A stretch of 64,000 bases of DNA, taken from positions 3,878,501 to 3,942,500 of the forward strand of contig NZ_CP104143.1 of NCBI RefSeq assembly GCF_025200715.1, given 5' to 3'. The position numbers and the translations under genes are program-made. Every line of letters begins with the position of its first letter. Position 1 is the first letter of the stretch. The DNA comes from Rhizobium sullae. Lineage in GTDB: Bacteria; Pseudomonadota; Alphaproteobacteria; Rhizobiales; Rhizobiaceae. The notes under the pieces were generated by a model that saw nothing but the letters and a program-made list of their open reading frames with translations, was not told the DNA's origin and searched no databases. Shown here one piece after another: positions 56,239-64,000 of the stretch.

Positions 56239-57771
56239 TCACTCCTCCCACGACACGTTGGTCAGAACGTTCGAAGGGATCGGCTCGTTTTCCCATAGAC
56301 CTTTCAGCTTCTTGTTCCACACGCCGAGCTTCGGCATGACGAATAGATAAAGCGCCGGCACATCCTCGGCGAGGATTTTCTGCGCCTCGCCGTAGATCTT
56401 GTTCTGCAAGACGGGATCGGTCGTCTCCTGCACCTTCTTCATCAGATCGTTGAAGGTCGGGTTCTTGTAGTTGAAGTAGTAGGGATCGCGCGAATAGATG
56501 TCGACATCCATCGGCTCGGCATGCGCCACGACAGTCATCTCGTAAGCGCGGTCCTTCATCACATCCTGCACCCATTTCGCCGGAAATTCGGTCGGTTCAA
56601 TGTTCATCGTCACGCCGATCTCGGCAAACATTGCCTGCATCACTTGGGCGCTGCGCGGCGCATAGGCCATCTGCGGCGATTTGATCGTGAAGGTGAGGCC
56701 GTTCGGATAGCCGGCTTCCGCAAGCAGCGCCTTCGCCTTTTCGGGGTTGTAGGGCAGTAGACCGGTGGTGTCCTGGTAGCCCGGATCGTTCGGCGTATAG
56801 TGGCTGCCGATCGCCGTGCCGAGGCCCGACCAGGCGCCGTCGATCACCGTCTGACGGTCGATCGCCATCATCAGGGCCTGGCGCACCCGCTTGTCGTCGA
56901 AAGGCTTTTTGGCATTGTTCATGCCGGCAACGACCTTGAGTTCGGTATTGCCGACCTTCGTCACTAGCCGCGGATCGCCCTTGAACGAAGTCATCAGCTC
57001 GGGTGCGGCGAATTCCGGAATGGCGTCCACATCGCCTGCTTTCAGCGCAGCAGCCTGCGCTTGCGGGTCGGCGATGAAGCGGAAGGTCACCTTGTCGAGC
57101 TTCACGGACACCAGACTGTTCCAGTAGGCCTCGTTCTTTACAAGCTCGACCTTGTCACCTTTCGCCCAGTTGACGAATTTGAACGGACCGGTGCCGACAG
57201 GTTGCGTCTTGTCGCTCGCAGCCGACTTCGGACCAACCATGACCGATGCCGGCCAACCAAGCCAGTAAAGCAGGCTTCCCGTCGGCTGCGAGAGATGCAG
57301 CACCAGCGTTTCGGGATCCGGCGTATCGATGGAGGCGATCGAGGCGAAGAAGCGCTTCTGCGGATTGACCGAATCTTTGCCGCGGGCACGTTCCAGCGCG
57401 AATCTCGCCGTAGCGGAATCGAAGGCTTCGCCGTCATGGAATTTGACGCCCGTCTGTAGTTTGAACTTATAGGTCAGCCCATCCGGCGAAATTTCCCAGC
57501 TCTTGGCAAGCTGCGGCCGGACCTTGCCGCTCTCATCGATCGCAACCAGCCCTTCGAAGACATTCTGCCAGGTCACCTGACCGATCGCGACCGGTGCAGC
57601 GATCGTCGGATCGAGCCCCGCCGGTTCGACGCTCATGCCGAGATTGAGCACCGTCTTGGCCGCATGAGCCGGCACGATGGCGCTTGCCATCATCGCGACG
57701 GAAAGAGCAGCGCTGAGGGAAAGGCGGTGAGCAAGCCGCGTGAAAGGCGCCGGCAGAAAGCTGGTGATCAT
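56239..57771 (-). CDS. Dipeptide-type ABC transporter substrate-binding protein
   Basis: ATG 57771 (MITSFLPAPFTRLAHRL) gives 510 residues with a signal peptide ending near AHA. The family 5 domain shows NLGMSVEPAGLDPTIAAPVA, VFEGLVAIDESGKVRPQLAKSWEISPDGLTYKFKL and VGTGPFKFVNW. It would bind peptides or other solutes (nickel, glutathione and sugars are known for relatives). A LysR gene lies just upstream on the same strand, so the cassette may be under its control. Confidence 0.92.
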   Translation of the reverse strand: MITSFLPAPFTRLAHRLSLSAALSVAMMASAIVPAHAAKTVLNLGMSVEPAGLDPTIAAPVAIGQVTWQNVFEGLVAIDESGKVRPQLAKSWEISPDGLTYKFKLQTGVKFHDGEAFDSATARFALERARGKDSVNPQKRFFASIASIDTPDPETLVLHLSQPTGSLLYWLGWPASVMVGPKSAASDKTQPVGTGPFKFVNWAKGDKVELVKNEAYWNSLVSVKLDKVTFRFIADPQAQAAALKAGDVDAIPEFAAPELMTSFKGDPRLVTKVGNTELKVVAGMNNAKKPFDDKRVRQALMMAIDRQTVIDGAWSGLGTAIGSHYTPNDPGYQDTTGLLPYNPEKAKALLAEAGYPNGLTFTIKSPQMAYAPRSAQVMQAMFAEIGVTMNIEPTEFPAKWVQDVMKDRAYEMTVVAHAEPMDVDIYSRDPYYFNYKNPTFNDLMKKVQETTDPVLQNKIYGEAQKILAEDVPALYLFVMPKLGVWNKKLKGLWENEPIPSNVLTNVSWEE

Positions 57772-57810
57772 AATTTTGCGGATCCCAAAAAGGCGATGTG
57801 AACTAGTGCG

Positions 57811-57821
57811 CACATTATGTG
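57811..57821. promoter_or_regulatory. Small palindrome upstream of the binding-protein gene
   Basis: CACATTATGTG is a symmetrical inverted repeat (CACAT/ATGTG) in the A/T-rich gap between the LysR gene and the binding-protein gene, 40 nt before the latter. A nearby stretch GTGCGCAC (57807-57813) is also self-complementary. It is a possible site for the adjacent LysR regulator; the evidence is position and symmetry only. Confidence 0.3.
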
Positions 57822-57890
57822 TTCATTGTGCATCGAAAAAAGCTACACACTAAAAAAAGAGAAAATGCAAGTCGTCCTGCTCGACCGGCC

Positions 57891-58796
57891 TCAGCGGCCC
57901 TTCAGTTTCGTCCGCATGAAATTTTCGATGAAACTGATGAGCTTGTCCGCTGCGAAGGAGAGTTGCCGATCCGGCGCGATCGAAAGCTCGGCATGCGTGC
58001 GGATGGAGTTTTCGCTGGCAAGTGGAATGGCAGCAAGCTGGCCTGCCTCGATCTCGCGGCGCACAGCAAGCGCCGGCAACAGCGTTACCGCGCTGTCGCT
58101 GAGCACGAGTTCCTTGAGCATTTCGAGCGAACTGACGGTGAAAACCGGATCGATCGTCAGCCCCTGTCGCTCGACAAGCGCATCGAAGCTCTGGCGGAAA
58201 CCAAAGGACTTCTCGGGCAGAGCGAGTGTGTAGCGTGCAAGTTCGCGAAGGGTAATTTCCTTGCGCCCTGCCGCGGCATCCTGTGCCGAAACAATCACGT
58301 CATAAGCGATTTCAAAGCGCGTCACCACTTTTGCATCGGACATTGGCGGAGCAAAAAGCGTCAGCGCCATATCGGCCCGCGCTGCGTTCACCGCCTCGAT
58401 GGCTTGCCGGGCGCTGGTGATCATCACCTCGAAGCGGATATTGGGAAAGCTGCGGCTGAACTCCGAAAGCGCGGGTGCAAGCAGACTGGTGACGATTGCG
58501 CCGTTGGCGTAGATGGTCACCTGACCGCGCTCGAGACCCTTCAGGTCTTCGATCAGCTGCTGCACATGCTCGAGTTCGCGAAGTGTCCGTCCGGCGCGGG
58601 CGGCAAGCAGTTCACCCGCGGCCGTCAGCGTCACGCCGCGCGCGCTGCGTTCGACGAGAGCAGCACCGAAATGTTCTTCGAGATTCTCGATCTGGCGGCT
58701 GACGGCAGTCGGCGCAACGCCCAAGTTCTCGGCCGCCTGGCGCATGGATTTTGTCCTGACCAACTCGTCGAAATACATCAGGGCCCGGATCTGCAT
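57891..58796 (-). CDS. LysR-family transcriptional regulator
   Basis: ATG 58796 (MQIRALMYFDELVRTKSMRQAAENLGVAPTAVSRQIENLE) follows GGGAGA and gives 301 residues; the upstream extension of the frame overlaps the peptidase gene and is not needed. The N-terminal winged helix-turn-helix (about 5-65) and the C-terminal effector domain (about 90-295) are complete. It lies between the P1-family peptidase gene and the peptide-type ABC cassette, so it probably regulates one or both. Confidence 0.9.
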   Translation of the reverse strand: MQIRALMYFDELVRTKSMRQAAENLGVAPTAVSRQIENLEEHFGAALVERSARGVTLTAAGELLAARAGRTLRELEHVQQLIEDLKGLERGQVTIYANGAIVTSLLAPALSEFSRSFPNIRFEVMITSARQAIEAVNAARADMALTLFAPPMSDAKVVTRFEIAYDVIVSAQDAAAGRKEITLRELARYTLALPEKSFGFRQSFDALVERQGLTIDPVFTVSSLEMLKELVLSDSAVTLLPALAVRREIEAGQLAAIPLASENSIRTHAELSIAPDRQLSFAADKLISFIENFMRTKLKGR

Positions 58797-58837
58797 TTTC
58801 TCTCCCGCCGCTTGGGCTCTTCTCACTGTCTGGGCGA

Positions 58838-59824
58838 TCAGCGTCCGTCCGGATAAAGCTCCCGCCAGGCCCTCTGCGCACCCTCGTAAGGCAGCGCTGT
58901 CGCTTCGTAAACACCGCGCGCGATCGCTCGGGCCATGACCACTCCTGCGAGGTGGCAAAGCTCCATCAACTCGCCCATGTCGGCCATCGGTCGCGCACAC
59001 GTCGAAGCGGCAAAGACGGTATCGCCGTCTAGAGGTAAGTGTGCCGGAAGCAATGCCCTTGCCAGCCCGTCATGAGCGCCCAGCGAAAGCCGGTAAGCCT
59101 CGGCCTTCGTCAGCGCCGCATTGGTCACGACCGCACCGATCGTGGTTGCAGGTGCCACCACGCCCTTGAGCCGCAAGCGATGGTCGATCGTCGCGGGCAT
59201 TCCGAGGCTGCCGAATTCGTTGCCGTTTTCGAAGGGTGCCGCCCAGAAATGCGGTCCGTCGCCGATCGTTGCCGAACCGAGCGCATTGACCGCGACGATT
59301 GCCGCGATCCGATGCCCAGCGCTGCTGACCGTGCTTGCCGAGCCGAGCCCGCCTTTGAATGTTGCCGTCGTGGCACCTGTTCCGGCGCCCACCGTTCCGA
59401 GCGGAAATTCGCCTTTCACAGCTGCCTTGAAGGCCGCATAGCCCATCTCCCGGTAACGCGAATGCAGGCCCCAATCTTTGTCGCCGCCGTTCAAGAGATC
59501 GAAGAGGATTGCCTGGGGTACAATCGGAACACGCACTGTGCCCACCTGGAAGCCGCGGCCGGCCTTCCTCAGGCCGGCTTGTACGCCGCCTGCCGCATCC
59601 AGCCCAAAAGCCGAGCCGCCGGAAAGAACGAAGGCATCAACCTTTTCGACTGTCATCGAAGGATCGAGCAAGGCCGTGTCCCGGCTGCCAGGCGCGCCGC
59701 CGAGAACGCTGGCCGAAGCCGTCGCCGGTTCGTCGAAGATAATTGCAGTGACGCCGGAACCGAGCTTCAGATCCGTTACCTGGCCGATCGAAACGCCCTC
59801 GATATCGGTAATGAGATTGAGCAA
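58838..59824 (-). CDS. P1-family peptidase (DmpA/aminopeptidase-esterase type, S58)
   Basis: The 328-residue protein opens MLNLITDIEGVSIGQVTD and has VLGGAPGSRDTALLDP, DAFVLSGGSAFGLDAAGGV, the central VNALGSATIGDG and IGAVVTNAALTKAEAYRLSLGAHDGLARALLP, all typical of the S58/P1 family. These self-processing hydrolases release N-terminal D- or L-residues or beta-peptides; which activity applies is unknown. Neighbouring transporter genes suggest a role in using imported peptides (inference). Confidence 0.9.
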   Translation of the reverse strand: MLNLITDIEGVSIGQVTDLKLGSGVTAIIFDEPATASASVLGGAPGSRDTALLDPSMTVEKVDAFVLSGGSAFGLDAAGGVQAGLRKAGRGFQVGTVRVPIVPQAILFDLLNGGDKDWGLHSRYREMGYAAFKAAVKGEFPLGTVGAGTGATTATFKGGLGSASTVSSAGHRIAAIVAVNALGSATIGDGPHFWAAPFENGNEFGSLGMPATIDHRLRLKGVVAPATTIGAVVTNAALTKAEAYRLSLGAHDGLARALLPAHLPLDGDTVFAASTCARPMADMGELMELCHLAGVVMARAIARGVYEATALPYEGAQRAWRELYPDGR

Positions 59825-59866
59825 ATGCGCCGTCCTTGTTCACGTCCGATAGGATCGCAACCAGCA

Positions 59867-59904
59867 CGAAAAAACAAGACCGGCCCCTTTTTCGGGACCG
59901 GTCA
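59867..59904 (-). terminator. Rho-independent terminator of the 64-residue protein gene
   Basis: On the minus strand GACCGGTCCC and GGGGCCGGTC pair around GAAAAA and are followed by TTGTTTTTT. It lies about 45 nt after the small gene and before the P1 peptidase gene. Confidence 0.85.
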
Positions 59905-59947
59905 TAAACTCTGGAAAGCGACGAAGCGCGGAAATCTAAGCCTGTTT

Positions 59948-60142
59948 TCAGGCATGGATTGGCTTTGGATGGCGCCGTGTCATCAGGTCGTGGATCGCGA
60001 GCTTCACCTCGTCCGGCGAGCTGAAACGCTGCTCGTCGAGGTCGTGCACGTGAAATTTCACGGCGATGAACTTCAGCCGGTCTTCATCTGGAATGACGAT
60101 CCCGACGGGAACGCCTGCATATTCGATAACTTGCTTTTTCAT
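59948..60142 (-). CDS. Small protein of unknown function
   Basis: The 64-residue product (MKKQVIEYAGVPVGIVIPDEDRLKFIAVKF...) has an AGGAG site 8 nt upstream of its ATG and its own terminator, so it is very likely a real gene. The N-terminal half alternates charged and hydrophobic residues as in beta strands, and a helix-like SSPDEVKLAIHDLMTRR follows. No membrane segment or cysteine is present. No family is recognised with certainty. Confidence 0.75.
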   Translation of the reverse strand: MKKQVIEYAGVPVGIVIPDEDRLKFIAVKFHVHDLDEQRFSSPDEVKLAIHDLMTRRHPKPIHA

Positions 60143-60662
60143 GCGTAGAACTCCTGCCGCGCGGATTGCGAGGCGATGACGAATTGACTTGTCTGATACC
60201 GTTGAAAGGAGGGACGAAGGTCACATTCGACAGTTCGAGCGGGAGAGGGCGCCCGGACGGTCATTGCCGAGTACAATTCGCTCGAGAAGGGTGGCGAGAA
60301 TATCGATATCTATCATGTCTCGTTCCTTGTGTTGGCGTTGCACTCGTGAGGGTCTCGAAAGACTCGGGACCGGCGACGACCGTCTTTATAATCTACCTTG
60401 TTTGTAGAGAATAAAGGACAGTCCATCAGAATCATATTCCGAAACGTGTCAAAATCTCGACGATCCGAAAAAAATAATTCTGTCACAGTCGTATTTGCCG
60501 AAAGAACACTATCAGATCTTTGTGCAAATTGCGTGACGGCCGGAAGCCTCGTTTCGATCACCGGGACAGACATAGGAAGTCGTTTTGATTCCGGCAATGG
60601 GGCTTTTGATTAAAAAACCGAAAGCCTCGAAATGACCGCATTGATTAACGGCGGAGGACCGG
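60143..60662. other. Intergenic region upstream of the 64-residue gene
   Basis: These 520 bp hold no gene I can support strongly. The half nearest 60400-60600 is A/T-rich and includes short inverted elements such as CTAC-CTTGTTT-GTAG (60392-60406). A 31-codon frame with a ribosome site lies at 60221-60316 on the minus strand. Promoters for the 64-residue gene should be here. Confidence 0.45.
60221..60316 (-). CDS. Possible 31-residue leader or small protein
   Basis: A minus-strand frame starts at ATG 60316, 8 nt after AAGGA, and encodes MIDIDILATLLERIVLG... to a TGA at 60221. The N-terminal half could form an amphipathic helix. It precedes the 64-residue gene by 79 nt. The length is too small for statistics, so it may be chance. 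Confidence 0.25.
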   Translation of the reverse strand: MIDIDILATLLERIVLGNDRPGALSRSNCRM

Positions 60663-63590
60663 TCACCAACCCTCGGAAAGGACCTTTTCCAGGATGTCCG
60701 CGAAGAAGTCGGCGCTCGTGATGGTCAGGCAAAGCGGCGGCTTGATTTTCAGCACATTCAGGTGATCGCCGGTTGCCTGCATGATCACGCCGAGTTCTAG
60801 AAGACGATTGCAGATGGCCGCCGTCTCTTGTGTCGCTGGCTCCAGCGTCGTTCTGTCGCGGACGAATTCAAGCCCGAGATAGAGGCCCATGCCGTGGATG
60901 GCGCCGACAATCGGATACTTGTCGATCAGTGCGGCAAGCCGACCTTTGAGATGGTCGCCCACCTCGCGTGCGTTGTCCTGCAGCTTTTCGTCTACCATGA
61001 TGTCGAGCACCGTCATGCCGGCGATGCAACTGACCGGGCTGCCGCCGGACGAGGAAAAGAAATAGCCTTCCTTCTCCAGCGATTCGGCAATTGCCTGCGT
61101 CGTGATCACGGCACCGAGCGGGTGGCCGTTGCCCATGCCCTTGGCGATGGTGAGGATATCCGGCACGACGCCCTGCTGCTCGAATCCCCAGAAGTGATGG
61201 CCGATCCTGCCGTAGCCGACCTGCACTTCGTCGGCTATGCAGACTCCGCCGCGGGCGCGAACTTGAGCATAGACTTCAGCTAGATATCCATCCGGCAAGG
61301 AAATGCCGCCGGCATTCCCATAGACCGATTCGGCGATGAAGCCCGCAAGCCCTTGCCCGCTGGCGTCGATCGACTGCAGCACAGGCGCCATCGCGGCGAG
61401 ATAGTCTCCGGTCGAATCCGGCCCACGAAATTCGCCGCGATAGGTGTTGGGCGAAACGGCGGCATGCACCCAATCCGGCCGGGTTGTCGGCGCCTGAGGA
61501 TTGTCGGCAATCGAGGTGGAGACGGCGTCGCTCGCAACCGACCAGCCATGATAGGCTTCCAGCAGGCAGAGCATGTTGCGCGCCCCCGTATGCGCCCAGG
61601 CAAGCCGGATCGCCAGATCATTCGCCTCTGACCCGCTGTTGACGAGGAAGACGCGGTCCAGTCCGTCGGGCGCTAAGGCGGCCAACCGCTCGCAAAATTC
61701 GCCGATCGCCGCATAGTGAAAGCGCGAATTGGTGTTGAGCTTCAGCCATTGCTCGCCGATCGCTTCTGCCAGGCGCGGGTGCCCGTGGCCGAGAATCGTG
61801 ACATTGTTGACCATGTCGAGATAGGCGCGCGCCTCGACATCGAACATGTGTTCCTTCCAGCCGCGCTCGATCTGCGGCGGCACCTCGTAGTAATTCTTCT
61901 GCGGCTTTGCGAGATGCGCCTGACGCCTCGCAAGCAGTTCTCCCGTTTCCGGCTTGGGCGCGTTGGCGCCCGGTCCAAGCAGACCCGCGGGTGATGGGCA
62001 AAGGACGGACCAGGCGGCTGCCTCCTGCGGTGCGGCAAAGAGCGGCGGTTCGAGCGCAGGAACCGTGCAAAGCTGTATACGCAAGCCGCCGAGCGAAGAG
62101 GCCTCGCCCGAGACCGTGCCGATGATCTGCCCCTGTTCAACCTCCACGCCATCCTCAACAGACAGATCCAGGCCGTCGAGATGCAGATTGATGCCGTTGC
62201 CGATCAGGATGAGATGGTGGTTCTTGCAATCGATGCGTCCGGAAAAAGGGGCAGCGACGCTGCTTCCTCCGGGCAGGCAGATGTCATTGTGCAGCGCGTA
62301 GGTCGACGGCTGCCTGGCACTTCGAAGAACGGAGCGCGAAAGCCGGTATTCACCGTAGCGGGTCGCCGCTATGCCCGCCTCATTCGCCGCGCGTGCCAAA
62401 AGCCGCCAGTCCATTTCCGCATTCAGCCAGTTACCGGCTGCGAAATGCGGGCTCTGAACGCCGAGGTCGAGATAGGCGATGTTTGCAAGGTCGATCTCCG
62501 GCAGAAGCATGTGCCAGCCAGACATATCGATCGGCGGCGTCCCGGCGCCAACAGCCTCGAGGATCGCGGCTTCCATCAATCCGAAGGGAACAGACATGGC
62601 CGTGTCGAAGATTCGCCGTTCAAGCTCCAGATTGTTGCGGACGTAGTCGTTTTCCGGATCGATCGAAATCTGCTGTTCGCTGCTTGCAACCAGAATGACC
62701 GCACGCGCGACGACTAGCGGCCAAAGCGCCTTCAACTCCTCGTCCGTCAGCGGATAGATCTCGTGATAGGCTTTGACCGCGGGCAGGATGTAGAATGGAT
62801 CGCCATCGGCCTGATGCAGCAGCGAGGCGCAGGTCACGGCTAGATCGCCGACGAGCCAGCCGCGAATGATATCGCCGAAATCGATGACGCCATCGGGCAT
62901 CGGCCGTCCTTGCGCATCGATCCGGCAGACGACGTTGTCGCCTGTTACATCATGATGCACGGCCTGAACGCGGAGCGATGGCGCGAGCGGCTGGATGCGG
63001 CGTACGGCAAGCACCATGCTCTTTGCGATCCGGTCGCGTGCAGCGCCATCGGTGATTGCCGAAAGCAGCTGAACGGCAACAGGTCCGGCGCGACGCAGAT
63101 CCCACTGCAGGCTGCGGTCGAGGCCCGAATGGTTGAAATCCGCAAGCGCCTGCGCCAGCCGGGCGCAAAGCGCACCAAGGGCCGCGACGGAAGCCTTCGG
63201 CAGGTATTTGCGATGCGTCAGACCTTCGCCTTCGAGATATTCGAGCAGACGTACCTTGAAGGTCTGTTCGCGAACCGTGACGGCGATGATGTCCTGACCA
63301 TCCGTCGAGCTCATGACCCTCGGGACACGCGGCGCGCCGTCCTTGCTGGTCAGATACCGGATTGCTGCATTCTGCGCCTCGAGCTCCAGCGTATCGTAAG
63401 CCATGTGGCAGATCTTCAGCACATAGCTGCCGTCGCCGGTGTCGATCCGGTAATTGCGGTCCTGCTGGCTGCCGAGTTCAGTGATCGTGCCTTGAAAGCC
63501 GTAGCGCGATTGCAGGATGCTTTCTGCTTCCGCCGACGTTACGTCCGGGCGCGGCAGTTCCATACGATCAGCACGCGCATCGTCGGTCAT
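60663..63590 (-). CDS. Kinase / M23-like / class-III aminotransferase fusion protein
   Basis: ATG 63590 follows GGGGGA and gives 975 residues. Residues about 25-330 form an APH/choline-kinase-like domain with VLKI lysine, catalytic HHDVTGDNV near 210 and IDFGD. Residues about 440-555 resemble an M23 peptidase/lysostaphin fold but lack the C-terminal H-x-H zinc pair (RIQL instead). Residues about 560-975 are a PLP-dependent class-III aminotransferase with [11 protein letters not shown] and the PLP lysine in [11 protein letters not shown] near 816. The kinase plus aminotransferase pair resembles hydroxylysine or ethanolamine kinases and the matching phospho-lyases, so a phosphorylate-then-eliminate route for an amino alcohol is plausible. 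Confidence 0.88.
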   Translation of the reverse strand: MTDDARADRMELPRPDVTSAEAESILQSRYGFQGTITELGSQQDRNYRIDTGDGSYVLKICHMAYDTLELEAQNAAIRYLTSKDGAPRVPRVMSSTDGQDIIAVTVREQTFKVRLLEYLEGEGLTHRKYLPKASVAALGALCARLAQALADFNHSGLDRSLQWDLRRAGPVAVQLLSAITDGAARDRIAKSMVLAVRRIQPLAPSLRVQAVHHDVTGDNVVCRIDAQGRPMPDGVIDFGDIIRGWLVGDLAVTCASLLHQADGDPFYILPAVKAYHEIYPLTDEELKALWPLVVARAVILVASSEQQISIDPENDYVRNNLELERRIFDTAMSVPFGLMEAAILEAVGAGTPPIDMSGWHMLLPEIDLANIAYLDLGVQSPHFAAGNWLNAEMDWRLLARAANEAGIAATRYGEYRLSRSVLRSARQPSTYALHNDICLPGGSSVAAPFSGRIDCKNHHLILIGNGINLHLDGLDLSVEDGVEVEQGQIIGTVSGEASSLGGLRIQLCTVPALEPPLFAAPQEAAAWSVLCPSPAGLLGPGANAPKPETGELLARRQAHLAKPQKNYYEVPPQIERGWKEHMFDVEARAYLDMVNNVTILGHGHPRLAEAIGEQWLKLNTNSRFHYAAIGEFCERLAALAPDGLDRVFLVNSGSEANDLAIRLAWAHTGARNMLCLLEAYHGWSVASDAVSTSIADNPQAPTTRPDWVHAAVSPNTYRGEFRGPDSTGDYLAAMAPVLQSIDASGQGLAGFIAESVYGNAGGISLPDGYLAEVYAQVRARGGVCIADEVQVGYGRIGHHFWGFEQQGVVPDILTIAKGMGNGHPLGAVITTQAIAESLEKEGYFFSSSGGSPVSCIAGMTVLDIMVDEKLQDNAREVGDHLKGRLAALIDKYPIVGAIHGMGLYLGLEFVRDRTTLEPATQETAAICNRLLELGVIMQATGDHLNVLKIKPPLCLTITSADFFADILEKVLSEGW

Positions 63591-63689
63591 GGCATCCCCC
63601 ACGGCATGATTCGATTGTTCACATAAGCAGATAATCGAATTCGTGTCATGAGCAAGCAAGCTTTGCGCCGCTGCCCTTTTGGGTAGAGA

Positions 63690-64000
63690 TCAACCCATCC
63701 GTTCGGATGCGTAGGAACCTGGGCTTGCCGGGAAGACGATGGTGCGGTTGCCGTTGAGGAAGACGCGACGATGGATATGGGCGTGGATGGCCCGCGCCAG
63801 TACCTGGCTTTCGACATCGCGGCCGATCGAGACGTAGTCGTCCGCACTCTGGGCGTGGGTGATGCGCGCCGTGTCCTGCTCGATGATCGGACCTTCGTCG
63901 AGGTCGGCCGTCACGTAATGCGCCGTGGCGCCGATCAGCTTCACGCCGCGCTCATAAGCCTGCTTGTAGGGGTTAGCGCCCTTGAAGCTCGGCAGGAAGG
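63690..64000 (-). CDS. purU: Formyltetrahydrofolate deformylase (C-terminal part; runs off window)
   Basis: The visible 102 residues match the PurU C-terminus: [42 protein letters not shown], then [18 protein letters not shown] and the end [25 protein letters not shown]. The aspartate in [10 protein letters not shown] belongs to the formyl-hydrolase active site. PurU releases formate from 10-formyltetrahydrofolate. The N-terminal ACT domain lies beyond the right edge. It is followed by the fusion gene on the same strand after a 99-bp gap. Confidence 0.93.
   Translation of the reverse strand, partial: FLPSFKGANPYKQAYERGVKLIGATAHYVTADLDEGPIIEQDTARITHAQSADDYVSIGRDVESQVLARAIHAHIHRRVFLNGNRTIVFPASPGSYASERMG

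Noticed and set aside
60313..60597. A 94-codon minus-strand frame in the intergenic region
   Set aside because: No ribosome site and a translation without recognisable pattern; it overlaps the A/T-rich presumed promoter region.

Overview
The window looks like ordinary chromosome from an alphaproteobacterium of the Rhizobium/Agrobacterium/Sinorhizobium group. The evidence is high GC, dense operons with 1-8 nt overlaps (ATGA or TGATG), gpmA beside dapB, a eukaryotic-type glutamine synthetase II (glnII) with a divergent 63-codon gstI gene, a phnF/phnGHIJKL C-P lyase set, a microcin-C/peptide type yejABEF transporter, and a complete Tad/Cpa pilus locus. There is no integrase, transposase, phage gene, CRISPR array or rRNA. 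One tRNA (Ser-GGA) is present.

Layout. 1-6767: phosphonate use on the minus strand. phnGHI, an unnamed small ORF, phnJKL and a hexapeptide acetyltransferase form one run, followed by phnC, with the phnF repressor gene divergent. Two PhoB-type boxes lie at nearly equal distances from phnG and phnC, and a PhnF-like palindrome sits between phnG and phnF. 6814-12759: minus-strand housekeeping genes (gpmA, dapB, an MsbA-like exporter, glk, mgsA, mepA). 13005-19830: yejABEF and a 2-hydroxyacid dehydrogenase. 19929-25792: a small membrane protein, pncB, a DUF72 protein, gstI/glnII with a canonical sigma-54 promoter, and a DUF763 protein. 25856-27190: tRNA-Ser, a small membrane protein and msrA.

27416-38977: a nucleoside uptake and salvage island. 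It holds a BMP-family ABC importer (binding protein, double ATPase, two permeases), cdd, a purine nucleoside phosphorylase, deoC and deoA on plus, and deoB, an adenosine/adenine deaminase and upp on minus. Nucleosides would be imported, deaminated, phosphorolysed and converted through deoxyribose phosphate to central metabolism. A strong hairpin separates the binding-protein gene from the rest of the operon.

39078-51539: a Tad/Cpa pilus locus. Two TadE-like pseudopilins and a stand-alone secretin N-domain protein are on minus; flp, cpaABCDEF, tadB and tadC are on plus; a TadD-like lipoprotein follows after an unrelated LysE-type exporter. A perfect CtrA-type box precedes cpaB, which suggests cell-cycle control.

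51682-64000: an M17 aminopeptidase, a MarR-like protein and an NlpC/P60 hydrolase on plus. On minus are a peptide-type ABC cassette without an ATPase, a LysR regulator, a P1-family peptidase, a small conserved-looking protein, and a 975-residue kinase/M23-like/class-III aminotransferase fusion. The C-terminal part of purU runs off the right edge.

The most unusual items are the small ORF coupled at both ends between phnI and phnJ, the kinase-M23-aminotransferase fusion with a degraded M23 site, the DUF763 protein with a helix-hairpin-helix, and the regulatory sites read directly from the DNA (Pho boxes, PhnF operator, sigma-54 promoter, CtrA box, attenuator hairpin). All identifications come from reading translated sequence and motifs; no database search was run.
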